Positions 51,215 to 60,281 of a stretch of 64,000 nt of DNA are shown here, one piece after another. The first letter of the stretch is position 1; each line of letters starts with the position of its first letter. The DNA is from Streptomyces sp. XD-27 (GTDB lineage Bacteria > Actinomycetota > Actinomycetes > Streptomycetales > Streptomycetaceae): assembly GCF_030553055.1 (NCBI RefSeq), contig NZ_CP130713.1, forward strand, positions 6,014,001-6,078,000, given 5' to 3'. The position numbers and the translations under genes were made by a program. The notes beneath the pieces were generated by a model that had not been told where the DNA came from, did no database searches, and saw nothing but the letters and a program-made list of their open reading frames with translations.

Positions 51215-53353
51215 ATGAGCGCAGAGGCCACGGACGACGCCGCTCTTGGCCGCAGGCGCGGCCTCCCCCGAATCGATCTGCTGAACCTCCGCCGGTTCGG
51301 CAGGACCGCCTTACTGGGCCCCGCCTCCCGCGACCGGCTGCCCGACGCGATCGAGCACATCGCCAAGGTCCATCGCGGCCATCATCCCGGCGCCGACCTG
51401 GACGTGCTCCGCCAGGCATACGTACTCGCCGAGTCCTCGCACCGCGGGCAGATGCGCAAGAGCGGCGAGCCGTACATCACCCACCCGCTCGCCGTCACCC
51501 TGATCCTGGCCGAACTGGGCGCCGAGACCACCACGTTGACCGCGTCGCTGCTCCACGACACCGTCGAGGACACCGATGTGACCCTCGATCAGGTGGGGGA
51601 GCAGTTCGGCGAGGAGGTCCGCTATCTCGTCGACGGCGTCACCAAGTTGGAGAAGGTCGACTACGGGGCGGCCGCCGAGCCCGAGACGTTCCGCAAGATG
51701 CTCGTCGCCACCGGCAACGACGTCCGCGTGATGTCCATCAAACTCGCCGACCGGCTGCACAACATGCGCACGCTCGGCGTGATGCGGCCCGAGAAGCAGG
51801 CCCGGATCGCCAAGGTCACCCGCGACGTCCTGATCCCGCTCGCCGAACGGCTGGGGGTCCAGGCCCTCAAGACCGAACTGGAGGACCTGGTCTTCGCCAT
51901 CCTCCATCCCGAGGAGTACGCCCGCACCCGCGAACTGCTGATGGAGCACGCGGGCCGCCCCGACCCGCTCGCCCGGGTCGCCGAGGACGTACGCGCCGTG
52001 CTGCACGAGGCGGACATCGCCGCCGAAGTCGCGGTCCGGCCCCGGCACTTCGTCTCCGTCCACCGGGTGCGGAGGAAACGGGGCGAGCTGACCGGGTTCG
52101 ACCTCGGCCGCCTCCTGGTGCAGGTCGCGGAGGACGCCGACTGCTACGCGGTCCTCGGCGAGCTGCACACCTGCTTCACCCCCGTCATCACGGAGTTCAA
52201 GGACTTCATCGCGGTCCCGAAGTTCAACCTGTACCAGTCGCTGCACACCGCGGTGGCGAGCCGCGACGGCCACGTCGCCGAAGTCCTCATCCGTACGCAG
52301 CAGATGCACCGGGTCGCCGAGGCGGGCGTCGTGGCCCTCGGCAATCCGTACGCACCGCCCGCGGGCGACCACGGCGCCGCGGCCCGCCCCGACGGTGAGC
52401 GCGCCGACCCGACCCGCCCCGGCTGGCTCTCCCGGCTCCTCGACTGGCAGCGCGCCACCCCCGACCCCGACGCCTTCTGGAGCTCGCTGCGCGACGATCT
52501 CGCGCAGGACCGGGAGATCACCGTCTTCCGGGCCGACGGTGGCACGCTGGGGCTGCCCGCCGGTGCCAGTTGCGTCGACGCCGCGTACGCCCAGCACGGC
52601 GAGGCCGCGCACGCCTGCATCGGGGCGCGGGTCAACGGCCGCCTCGCGGCCCTGGGCACCGTGCTGCACGACGGCGACACCCTGCAACTGCTGATGGCCC
52701 GCGACGCCGCCGCCTCCAGGCCCTCACCGGACTGGCTGGACCACGCCCGCACGCCCGCCGCGCGGATCGCCATCAGCCGCTGGCTGGCCGCCCACCCGGC
52801 GCTCCCCGAAGGCCCCGCCGCGGACGCCCGCGGCCTGGGCCGCCCGGCGAGCCCGGGCCCGACCGGCGACGGCCGCAGGGAGGCGGGCGTCACCGCCGAC
52901 CTGCCGGGCGCGTCGGTACGGCTCGCCGGATGCTGCACCCCGGTGCCGCCCGACGCGGTCACCGGATTCGCCGTGCGCGGCGGGGCCGTCACCGTCCATC
53001 GCGCGGAGTGTCCGGCGGTGGCCCGCATGACCGCGGCCGGCCGGAGCCCGGTCGGCGTCCACTGGCACGCCCCGGAGAGCGACCGGGCGGCGGCCGACTA
53101 CCGCGTCACGCTGTGCGCCGAGGCGTTCAGCAGACCCCACCTGCTCGCCGACCTCACCGAGGCGATCGCGGCGGAGGGCGTGGCCGTCGTCGCCGCCGCC
53201 GTGGAACCGCCGCACGAGCAGCGGGTCCGGCACACTTACACCCTCCAGCTGCCGGACCCGGCCAGTCTCCCGACGCTGATGCGCGCGATGCGCCGGGTGC
53301 CCGGGGTGTACGACGTCGCCCGCCGACAGCTGGCGGAAGCCGCCCGGACCTGA
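51215..53353 (+). CDS. rshA: RelA/SpoT homologue (RshA)
   Basis: A 712-residue (p)ppGpp enzyme. The HD hydrolase is intact (SLLHDTVEDTDVT; KLADRLHNMRTLG). The synthetase region has CYAVLGELHTCFTPV, FKDFIAVPKFNLYQSLHT and EVLIRTQQMH; the substrate loop (RHFVSVHRVRRKRGEL) departs from the usual KxxSIxxKM form, so synthetase activity is less certain. TGS, zinc-finger (GCCTPVPPD) and ACT domains follow. It is distinct from the main RelA of the genus. ATG at 51215 has GGAGGT five bases upstream. Its stop codon starts a 36-bp tandem array. Confidence 0.9.
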   Translation: MSAEATDDAALGRRRGLPRIDLLNLRRFGRTALLGPASRDRLPDAIEHIAKVHRGHHPGADLDVLRQAYVLAESSHRGQMRKSGEPYITHPLAVTLILAELGAETTTLTASLLHDTVEDTDVTLDQVGEQFGEEVRYLVDGVTKLEKVDYGAAAEPETFRKMLVATGNDVRVMSIKLADRLHNMRTLGVMRPEKQARIAKVTRDVLIPLAERLGVQALKTELEDLVFAILHPEEYARTRELLMEHAGRPDPLARVAEDVRAVLHEADIAAEVAVRPRHFVSVHRVRRKRGELTGFDLGRLLVQVAEDADCYAVLGELHTCFTPVITEFKDFIAVPKFNLYQSLHTAVASRDGHVAEVLIRTQQMHRVAEAGVVALGNPYAPPAGDHGAAARPDGERADPTRPGWLSRLLDWQRATPDPDAFWSSLRDDLAQDREITVFRADGGTLGLPAGASCVDAAYAQHGEAAHACIGARVNGRLAALGTVLHDGDTLQLLMARDAAASRPSPDWLDHARTPAARIAISRWLAAHPALPEGPAADARGLGRPASPGPTGDGRREAGVTADLPGASVRLAGCCTPVPPDAVTGFAVRGGAVTVHRAECPAVARMTAAGRSPVGVHWHAPESDRAAADYRVTLCAEAFSRPHLLADLTEAIAAEGVAVVAAAVEPPHEQRVRHTYTLQLPDPASLPTLMRAMRRVPGVYDVARRQLAEAART

Positions 53354-53527
53354 GCAACGGGCCACGTGCGCGGGGTCCTGTCGACCCTGAGCAACGGGCC
53401 ATGTGCCCGGGTCGTGCCGACCCGAGTCCCCGGGCCACGTGCCCGGGGTCCTGCGGACCCGAGCCCCGGGCTGCCTATCCGGGGTCTCCCGGACTGAGCT
53501 CCGGCCGCCTGGCCGAGGTCCCGGGGA
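53347..53527. repeat. Five-copy 36-bp tandem repeat starting at the rshA stop codon
   Basis: Units align on GACC/GACT at 53347, 53383, 53419, 53456 and 53492 (36-37 bp period). The first contains the last codon and stop of rshA. GAGCAACGGGCCA is identical in the first two units; later ones diverge. The remainder of the 308-bp gap to 53661 shows no gene or terminator I can support. Confidence 0.88.
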
Positions 53528-53661
53528 CGGCGTCCGCGGGATCCGGCCGGGAGCGGCCCGGCGGACGGCGACGGGGCCGCCTGTCGCCTGCCCGCCCCCG
53601 ATCGGGTGGACTCCGGTCGCGACACCCCGCGCCCGTGACCTGGTGCTGGTACCGGTAGCCC

Positions 53662-55200
53662 ATGCCGCACACCTCCCTCCGCCGCCGCACCGTCCGCCGC
53701 CGGGCCGCCCTGGTGGCCGCCGTCCTGGCTCTCGCCGCCGCCGCGGAGCCGCCGGGGCCGGCCGGCCCCCAGGGCATCGGCGACCGGCTGTATCCGCAGC
53801 TCGGCAACCCCGGGTACGACGTCGCCGCGTACGACATCGCCTTGCAGTACCACGGCAACCGCCGGCCGCTGGACGCCGTGACCACTGTCGTCGCCGGCGC
53901 CACCGACACCCTCGACCGGTTCAACCTCGACTTCACCCACGGCGCCGTACGGTCCGTCGAGGTCGACGGCAGGCCGGCGCGGTACGCCCAGGCCGGAGAG
54001 GACCTGGTGATCACCCCGGCGGTCACCGTCCCCGAGGGGCAGCCGTTCAAGGTCGTCGTGCGTCACACCAGCGACCCGCGCGGCAGGGGCGGCGGGTGGA
54101 TCCGTACCCGCGACGGGCTCGTCATGGCCAACCAGGCCAGCGCCGCCCACCGGGTCTTCCCCTCCAACGACCACCCCTCGGACAAGGCCCACTTCACCTT
54201 CCACGTCACCGCGCCGAAGGACCTCACGGTCGTCGCGAACGGACTGCCCACCGGACAGACCCGCGACGGGGCCCGCGTCCGCTGGGACTACGCCGTCGCC
54301 CACCCCATGGCCACGGAACTCGCCCAGGTCGGCATCGGCCGCTTCGCCATCCTGCGGCGCCCCGGCCCGCACGGGCTCACCCTGCGGGACGTGGTGCCCG
54401 CGGGAGACCGCCGCCGCCTCACGAAATGGCTGGCCAAAGGCCCGGAGCAGATCGCGTGGATGGAGCGGAAGGTCGGCCCGTACCCGTTCGAGACCTACGG
54501 TGTGCTCATCGCGGACGCGAGCACCGGCTTCGAGCTGGAGACCCAGACGCTCTCCCTCTTTGAAAGAGGACTGTTCACCGCGGCGGGCACACCCGCCTGG
54601 TTCGTGGAATCGATCATGATGCACGAACTGGCGCACCAGTGGTTCGGCAACAGCGTGAGCCCGCGTACCTGGTCCGACCTGTGGCTCAACGAAGGCCACG
54701 CCACGTGGTACGAGGCGCTGTACGCCGCCGAACGCGGCAAGCTGGCCCTCGACAAGCGGATGCGGTACGCGTACGCCCACTCCGACATGTGGCGCGCCCA
54801 GGGCGGCCCGCCCGCCGCGCCCACGGCCGCGGTCCCCGGCAACCCGATCGGCATCTTCCGCCCGGTCGTCTACGACGGCAGTGCCCTGGTCCTCTACGCC
54901 CTGCGGCAGGAGATCGGCCGGGCCGCGTTCGAGCGGCTGGAGCGCGCCTGGGTCCAGCGCCACCAGGACGGTGTGGCGGCCACCGACGACTTCGTCCGGC
55001 TCGCCTCCGCCGTGGCCGGCCGCGACCTGACCGGATTCCTGCGCCCCTGGCTGTACGGGAAGAAGACCCCGCCCATGCCCGGACACCCGGACTGGAAGCG
55101 CGCCCAGCCCGGCAAGCCTGTCAAGGGCGGCCCCGGAGCGGCGGGCGCCCACGGGGCCCGCGGCGCGCGGGGTGCCAAGAGCGCCGTGAAGCCCGGTTAG
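53662..55200 (+). CDS. Secreted M1-family metallopeptidase (aminopeptidase)
   Basis: A 512-residue exported peptidase. An Arg-rich signal peptide (RRRTVRRRAALVAAVLALAA) precedes an M1 N-terminal beta domain and the gluzincin centre. The zinc site is complete: HELAHQ (His321, Glu322, His325) and Glu344 in NEGHATW, 18 residues later. The exopeptidase motif GxMEN is replaced by ELETQ, as in some bacterial members. The C-terminal domain is shorter than in classical aminopeptidase N. The tail is Gly/Ala/Arg-rich. It ends in a 26-bp duplication that spans the stop codon. Confidence 0.88.
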   Translation: MPHTSLRRRTVRRRAALVAAVLALAAAAEPPGPAGPQGIGDRLYPQLGNPGYDVAAYDIALQYHGNRRPLDAVTTVVAGATDTLDRFNLDFTHGAVRSVEVDGRPARYAQAGEDLVITPAVTVPEGQPFKVVVRHTSDPRGRGGGWIRTRDGLVMANQASAAHRVFPSNDHPSDKAHFTFHVTAPKDLTVVANGLPTGQTRDGARVRWDYAVAHPMATELAQVGIGRFAILRRPGPHGLTLRDVVPAGDRRRLTKWLAKGPEQIAWMERKVGPYPFETYGVLIADASTGFELETQTLSLFERGLFTAAGTPAWFVESIMMHELAHQWFGNSVSPRTWSDLWLNEGHATWYEALYAAERGKLALDKRMRYAYAHSDMWRAQGGPPAAPTAAVPGNPIGIFRPVVYDGSALVLYALRQEIGRAAFERLERAWVQRHQDGVAATDDFVRLASAVAGRDLTGFLRPWLYGKKTPPMPGHPDWKRAQPGKPVKGGPGAAGAHGARGARGAKSAVKPG

Positions 55201-55231
55201 CGGGTAGCGCCGTGAAGCCCGGTGAGCGGGG
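55180..55231. repeat. 26-bp tandem duplication spanning the M1 peptidase stop codon
   Basis: 55180-55205 (containing the stop at 55198-55200) is repeated at 55206-55231 with three mismatches; both begin AGCGCCGTGAAGCCCGGT. A more diverged third copy is visible at about 55250-55275. Confidence 0.9.
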
Positions 55232-55393
55232 TAGCGGGGTGAATCCTTCAGCGGTGCCGTGAAACCCGAGTGACGCGCCGCCCCGGGGCGTGCGACCATC
55301 GACAGGTCGGCGACGCGGCCGCCGCCGAGGGGAATCCTCCGGCGGTCCCGGACGTTGTCGACGATGACAGCTTCCCACGACGTAAGGATCGCA

Positions 55394-56884
55394 TTGACCT
55401 TCTCCTCTTCCCTTCCGCAGGACCGGCAGCGACTCGCCGACAGCCTTCGGGCCGACGCCCTGATGGAAGAGGACGTCGCCTGGAGTCAGGAGATCGACGA
55501 GGAGCGTGACGGCGACCAGTACGACCGCTCCGAAAGGGCCGCGCTGCGCCGCGTGGCGGGCCTGTCCACCGAGCTCGAGGACGTCACCGAGGTCGAGTAC
55601 CGGCAGCTGCGCCTGGAGCGCGTGGTGCTGGTCGGCGTCTGGACGTCCGGCACGGCGCAGGACGCCGAGAACTCCCTGGCCGAGCTGGCCGCCCTCGCCG
55701 AGACGGCGGGCGCGCTCGTCCTCGACGGGGTGATCCAGCGCCGCCCCAAGCCGGACCCGGCCACCTACATCGGCTCCGGCAAGGCCCAGGAGCTGCGGGA
55801 CATCGTCCTGGAGTCCGGGGCCGACACCGTCGTCTGCGACGGTGAGCTCAGCCCTGGCCAGCTGATCCACCTGGAGGACGTCGTCAAGGTGAAGGTGGTC
55901 GACCGGACCGCCCTGATCCTCGACATCTTCGCCCAGCACGCCAAGTCCCGCGAGGGCAAGGCGCAGGTCTCGCTCGCGCAGATGCAGTACATGCTGCCGC
56001 GGCTGCGCGGCTGGGGTCAGTCGCTGTCCCGGCAGATGGGTGGCGGTGGCTCCGGTTCCTCGGGCGGCGGCATGGCCACCCGCGGTCCCGGTGAGACCAA
56101 GATCGAGACCGACCGGCGGCGCATTCGCGAGAAGATGGCGAAAATGCGCCGGGAGATCGCGGAGATGAAGACCGGCCGCGACATCAAGCGGCAGGAGCGC
56201 AAGCGCCACAAGGTCCCGTCGGTCGCCATCGCCGGATACACCAACGCCGGAAAGTCCTCGCTGCTCAACCGGCTGACGGGTGCCGGTGTGCTGGTGGAGA
56301 ACGCCCTGTTCGCCACCCTCGACCCGACCGTGCGCCGGGCCGAGACGCCCAGCGGGCGGCTCTACACCCTCGCGGACACGGTCGGCTTTGTCCGACACCT
56401 GCCGCACCACCTGGTCGAGGCGTTCCGCTCCACGATGGAGGAGGTCGGCGACGCCGACCTGATCGTGCATGTCGTGGACGGCTCGCACCCGGCCCCGGAG
56501 GAGCAGTTGGCGGCCGTGCGCGAGGTCATCCGCGACGTGGGCGCGCTGGACGTGCCCGAGATCGTGGTGGTCAACAAGGCGGACGCGGCCGATCCGCTCG
56601 TCCTCCAGCGGCTGCTGCGGATCGAGAAGCACTCGATCGCCGTGTCGGCCCGCACCGGCCAGGGCATCGACGAGCTGCGCGCGCTGATCGACGACGAACT
56701 ACCGCGGCCGCAGGTCGAGATCGCCGCGCTCGTGCCGTACACGCACGGCAAGCTCGTCGCGCGTACCCACGCCGACGGCGAGGTCATCTCCGAGGAGCAC
56801 ACCGCGGAGGGCACGCTCCTCAAGGCGCGGGTGCACGAGGAACTGGCCGCCGAGCTCAGGCCGTTCGCCCCGGCGAGCGTGTGA
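55394..56884 (+). CDS. hflX: GTPase HflX
   Basis: A 496-residue ribosome-associated GTPase that splits stalled 70S ribosomes, especially under stress. The N-terminal HflX domain (about 20-185) leads to a Gly-rich linker and RGPGETKIETDRRRI, then the G domain: G1 GYTNAGKSS, G2 TLDPT, G3 DTVGFV, G4 VNKAD. TTG at 55394 is preferred because AAGGA precedes it and it begins the expected short Ser-rich start; ATG codons at 55355 and 55364 lack ribosome sites. A strong terminator shared with the convergent protease gene follows. Confidence 0.93.
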   Translation: MTFSSSLPQDRQRLADSLRADALMEEDVAWSQEIDEERDGDQYDRSERAALRRVAGLSTELEDVTEVEYRQLRLERVVLVGVWTSGTAQDAENSLAELAALAETAGALVLDGVIQRRPKPDPATYIGSGKAQELRDIVLESGADTVVCDGELSPGQLIHLEDVVKVKVVDRTALILDIFAQHAKSREGKAQVSLAQMQYMLPRLRGWGQSLSRQMGGGGSGSSGGGMATRGPGETKIETDRRRIREKMAKMRREIAEMKTGRDIKRQERKRHKVPSVAIAGYTNAGKSSLLNRLTGAGVLVENALFATLDPTVRRAETPSGRLYTLADTVGFVRHLPHHLVEAFRSTMEEVGDADLIVHVVDGSHPAPEEQLAAVREVIRDVGALDVPEIVVVNKADAADPLVLQRLLRIEKHSIAVSARTGQGIDELRALIDDELPRPQVEIAALVPYTHGKLVARTHADGEVISEEHTAEGTLLKARVHEELAAELRPFAPASV

Positions 56885-56905
56885 GCCGCGCCCCCGCGTG
56901 ACAAC

Positions 56906-56946
56906 GGCTGAGGCCCGCCCCCCGATCACGGGGGCGGGCCTCAGCC
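56906..56946. terminator. Bidirectional terminator between hflX and the protease gene
   Basis: A perfect 17-bp stem (GGCTGAGGCCCGCCCCC at 56906-56922 with 56930-56946) and a 7-nt loop, lying between convergent stop codons at 56884 and 56974. Confidence 0.93.
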
Positions 56947-56973
56947 ATGTGCTGTCACGCTCTCACGTGTCGG

Positions 56974-58146
56974 CTACTTGTTGGCGAACTTCTCGCTCAC
57001 CGCGTTGTAGACGCCCTTGGCCTCCGGGCCCAGGTGCGGTCCGGCCAGCCACGTGGCGCTGCTGGGACCGATCGAGGTGTTGGACACCAGCGCCGGCTTG
57101 CCGTCGCTGCCCTTCGCGACCCAGCCGCCACCGGAGGAGCCCGCGGTCATCCGGCAGCCGATGCGGTACATCGTCGGCTTCGCCGCATCCAGCGAGAGTC
57201 GGCCCGGCTTGTCGGCGCACTGGTGCATCTTCTGGCCGTCGAACGGCGGCGCGGCCGGGTAGCCCGTGGCCGTGATCTCGTCGATCGACTTGACCGCCGG
57301 GGCGTTGAAGTCGACCGGCAGCGCTCCGCCGACCGTCTCCTCCAGGGACTTGCCGCCGGTGCCCTCGGGCTTCACGTGCAGCACCGCGAAGTCGTACGGC
57401 GCGCCCTTGCCGCCGACGCTCGCGCCGGTGTCGATCCACTGCGAGGACGTCTGCGCCCAGTCCGCCCACCAGACGCCCTTGGGCGCCAGCTCCTCGCGGG
57501 TGGCGTTCTTCAGCTGCGCCGCCGACTTCCCGGCGTCGTTGTAGGCGGGGACGAACGCCAGGTTCTTGTACCAGCCGCCGCCCGCGCCCGCGTGGACGCA
57601 GTGGCCGGCGGTCCACACCAGGTTCGACTTGCCGGGGTGCGCCGGGTCCTTGACCACGGTCGCCGAGCAGACCATCGAGCCTTCGGGGCCGTCGAAGAAC
57701 ACCTTGCCGGCCTCGGGGACCTGCGCGCTGTACGGAGCGGAGACCTGCTTGGCGTCCACCGGCTGCGGGTCCGGGTCGGTGACGCCCTGGTCGCCGGAGA
57801 TGTCCTCTTCCTCGACCGGCTGGTCGGGCTCCTGGGCCTCCCTCATCCGGTCCGGCTTCCAGAGGTCCTCGATGATCGGGTTGATGAACTCCCCGGCCTC
57901 ACGCAGCCAGTTGTCCTTGTCCCAGTTCTTCCACGCCCCGTCCTTCCACTTGTCGAGGTCGATGCCCAGGTCCTTCAACCTGTCGTCGAGGTTGTCGGGC
58001 AGGGCGATGTCCTCGCTGCCCTGAGTGGCGGAGGCGCTCGGATCGGCGTCCGCGCCGTCGTCCTCCGGGCCACACGCGGTGGCGGTCAGCGCCAGCACGG
58101 CGGCCACGGCGGCCGCCGCCACTGCGGATCGGCGAATGGATCGCAT
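56974..58146 (-). CDS. Secreted trypsin-like serine protease
   Basis: A 390-residue exported peptidase. A signal peptide with a possible lipobox (ALTATAC) is followed by an acidic pro-region rich in Asp/Glu/Trp (DLDKWKDGAWKNWDKDNWL), then the S1-like domain. The triad is visible: His182 in WTAGHC, Asp252 in PYDFAVL, Ser338 in GSSGGGW. The His-Asp-Ser spacing and short C-terminal part are those of V8-like or Streptomyces extracellular peptidases. ATG at 58146 starts the signal sequence. The upstream leader contains tandem duplications. Confidence 0.87.
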   Translation of the reverse strand: MRSIRRSAVAAAAVAAVLALTATACGPEDDGADADPSASATQGSEDIALPDNLDDRLKDLGIDLDKWKDGAWKNWDKDNWLREAGEFINPIIEDLWKPDRMREAQEPDQPVEEEDISGDQGVTDPDPQPVDAKQVSAPYSAQVPEAGKVFFDGPEGSMVCSATVVKDPAHPGKSNLVWTAGHCVHAGAGGGWYKNLAFVPAYNDAGKSAAQLKNATREELAPKGVWWADWAQTSSQWIDTGASVGGKGAPYDFAVLHVKPEGTGGKSLEETVGGALPVDFNAPAVKSIDEITATGYPAAPPFDGQKMHQCADKPGRLSLDAAKPTMYRIGCRMTAGSSGGGWVAKGSDGKPALVSNTSIGPSSATWLAGPHLGPEAKGVYNAVSEKFANK

Positions 58147-58496
58147 GGGTGGAACTCCCCCTGAGATGTTCGGGACTCGATGTTCGGGACTTCTGGGGCG
58201 ACTCTGAAAGTCTTTGGACTTGTCATGAATCTTCGGACGTGCGAAGCCCTTGGACTTGTCATGCACCACCCCGGCACGGGAGGCGGCCCCCACTATGCCG
58301 GTGACGCCTACGACGGTCACAGGCGGGTCCCTGGTTCCCGCCATCAAGGATCTTCGAATTGACCGTGATCAGCCGGTGTGAGCGTCGTTGGTACGTACGG
58401 GGGAAGAGCCGACCGCTCTCAGCCGACTCAGCCGACCGCTTTTACTCGCAGCCTTGTTCGCAGCAACATTCGCAGCAGCAGGAGGGGCCGACGCCC
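58147..58496. other. 350-bp divergent region with duplicated blocks; no gene
   Basis: The region lies between the protease and siderophore starts. GATGTTCGGGACT occurs at 58165-58177 and 58179-58191. TTGGACTTGTCATG occurs at 58214-58227 and 58250-58263. AGCCGACCGCT occurs at 58407-58417 and 58430-58440. I see no convincing iron-regulator (DmdR/IdeR) box before the siderophore genes. Confidence 0.7.
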
Positions 58497-60080
58497 GTGG
58501 CCGTGACCCAGCTTCCGCCGACGGAGCGGACCTTGGCGTACGAAGGTATCGAGGGCATCCTGCGGCGCCAGTCGCTGCGGGAGTCCGCCGCCCGTACGTA
58601 TGCCAGGTCGCTGCCGATCGTCCCGGTGCGCGCCCGTGGACTGACCATCGAGGGAGCCGACGGGTCCCGCTATCTGGACTGCCTGTCCGGGGCGGGCACG
58701 CTGGCCCTGGGGCACAACCACCCGGTGGTGCTGGAGGCGATCCGCTCCGTTCTCGACTCGGGCGCCCCCCTGCACGTGCTGGACCTGGCGACACCGGTCA
58801 AGGACGCGTTCACCAGCGAGCTGTTCGCCACCCTCCCGCGGGAGCTCGCCGACCGGGCCCGCGTCCAGTTCTGTGGCCCCGCGGGCACCGACGCGGTCGA
58901 GGCCGCCCTCACCCTGGTCCGCACGGCCACCGGCCGGGAGGGGCTGCTCGCCTTCACCGGCGCGTACCACGGCATGACCACGGGCGCGCTGGCGGCGTCC
59001 GGCGGCGCCCCGGGGGTGAGCGTGACCCGGCTGCCGTATCCGTACGCCTACCGCTGCCCGTTCGGCACCGGCGGAGAACACGGCGCGGAGCTGTCGGCCC
59101 GCTGGACCGAGACCCTCCTGGACGACCGCAAGAGCGGGGTGCCCGATCCGGCCGGGATGATCCTCGAACCGGTGCAGGGCGAGGGCGGGGTGATCCCCGC
59201 ACCGGACAGCTGGCTGCGCCGGATGCGGGAGATCACCGCGGCGCGCGGCATTCCGCTGATCGCCGACGAGGTACAGACCGGGGTCGGCCGGACCGGGTCG
59301 TTCTGGGCGGTCGAGCACAGCGGGATCGTGCCGGATGTGATGGTGCTGTCCAAGGCCATCGGCGGCAGTCTGCCGCTGGCGGTCGTGGTCTACCGCGACG
59401 ACCTGGACGTCTGGCAGCCCGGCGCCCACGCGGGCACCTTCCGCGGCAACCAGTTGGCGATGGCCGCCGGAGCCGCCACCTTGGCGTTCGTCCGGGAGAA
59501 CGGACTGGCGGAACGGGCGGCGGCGCTGGGGGAGCGGATGCTGCGGCGGCTGCGGGAGTTCACGGAGCGCTGGCCATGCGTCGGTGATGTGCGCGGCCGC
59601 GGGCTGATGATGGGCCTGGAGCTGGTGGACGTTCGGGCCGACCCGATGAGCGGTCCTGCCCCGAGCCGGTGGGCGGCTGCGGCTGCGGCTGCGGCGGCGG
59701 AGCGGGGCGCCGGTCCGTACGGGGGGCCGGGCGCGGGGCCGGGCGCCGAGCAGCGCACGGGGCGCGAGGGGCTGCCGCGCGCCGGAGACGCGGGCCCGGG
59801 GCCGCTGCCTGCCGGAGCGGCGGGCCGGGGGCCGCTGCCCGCCGCTCCCGCGCTCGCGAGGGCCGTGCAGAGGGAGTGTCTGCGCCGCGGCCTCATCGTC
59901 GAACTCGGCGGCCGGGACTCCTCGGTGGTCCGCCTGCTGCCGCCGCTCACGATCACCGACGAACAGGCCGAGGCGGTGCTGGACCGGCTCGCCGACGCGA
60001 TCGGCGCGGCCGAGCGGGCCGCCGCCGGAGCCCCCGACACCCCGCTGCCCGCGCAGCAGACCACCGGGCGCGGCCGATGA
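58497..60080 (+). CDS. Class III aminotransferase of siderophore locus (diaminobutyrate type)
   Basis: A 527-residue PLP enzyme. Motifs are LSGAGTLALGHNHPVV, TGAYHGMTTGAL, EPVQGEGGVIP, IADEVQTGVGRTG and the PLP Lys286 in VLSKAIGGSLP. It resembles 2,4-diaminobutyrate aminotransferases (RhbA/DatA), which supply diamine precursors to hydroxamate or carboxylate siderophores. An unusual ~75-residue Ala/Gly/Pro-rich insertion (about 385-460) interrupts the C-terminal domain just before the conserved end. GTG at 58497 follows GGAGGGG. It is the first gene of the NIS siderophore operon. Confidence 0.88.
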   Translation: MAVTQLPPTERTLAYEGIEGILRRQSLRESAARTYARSLPIVPVRARGLTIEGADGSRYLDCLSGAGTLALGHNHPVVLEAIRSVLDSGAPLHVLDLATPVKDAFTSELFATLPRELADRARVQFCGPAGTDAVEAALTLVRTATGREGLLAFTGAYHGMTTGALAASGGAPGVSVTRLPYPYAYRCPFGTGGEHGAELSARWTETLLDDRKSGVPDPAGMILEPVQGEGGVIPAPDSWLRRMREITAARGIPLIADEVQTGVGRTGSFWAVEHSGIVPDVMVLSKAIGGSLPLAVVVYRDDLDVWQPGAHAGTFRGNQLAMAAGAATLAFVRENGLAERAAALGERMLRRLREFTERWPCVGDVRGRGLMMGLELVDVRADPMSGPAPSRWAAAAAAAAAERGAGPYGGPGAGPGAEQRTGREGLPRAGDAGPGPLPAGAAGRGPLPAAPALARAVQRECLRRGLIVELGGRDSSVVRLLPPLTITDEQAEAVLDRLADAIGAAERAAAGAPDTPLPAQQTTGRGR

Positions 60081-60281
60081 CGGCCCGCCCGGCCCCACGA
60101 CCGCATCCCCACCCCCACACCGTCGAAGGAGGGAGGCGCCCGGTTCCCGGCACGAACGCCGCGACGTGCGCGCCACTCACGCCATGCAGCACCGCCCCGG
60201 GACCGGCAGCCCCCACCACCCGCCCCTCGCGCCGCGCACCGCACCCGATGCGATGACACCGCGAGGGAGGCGTCCGCGGCG

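Noticed and set aside
53347..53527. Possible CRISPR array (also considered at 43433-43547)
   Set aside because: The units are contiguous degenerate repeats without unique spacers of regular length, and no cas genes are nearby.
58147..58496. Iron-regulator (DmdR/IdeR) box upstream of the siderophore genes
   Set aside because: No sequence close to the TTAGGTTAGGCTAACCTAA-type consensus was found by eye.
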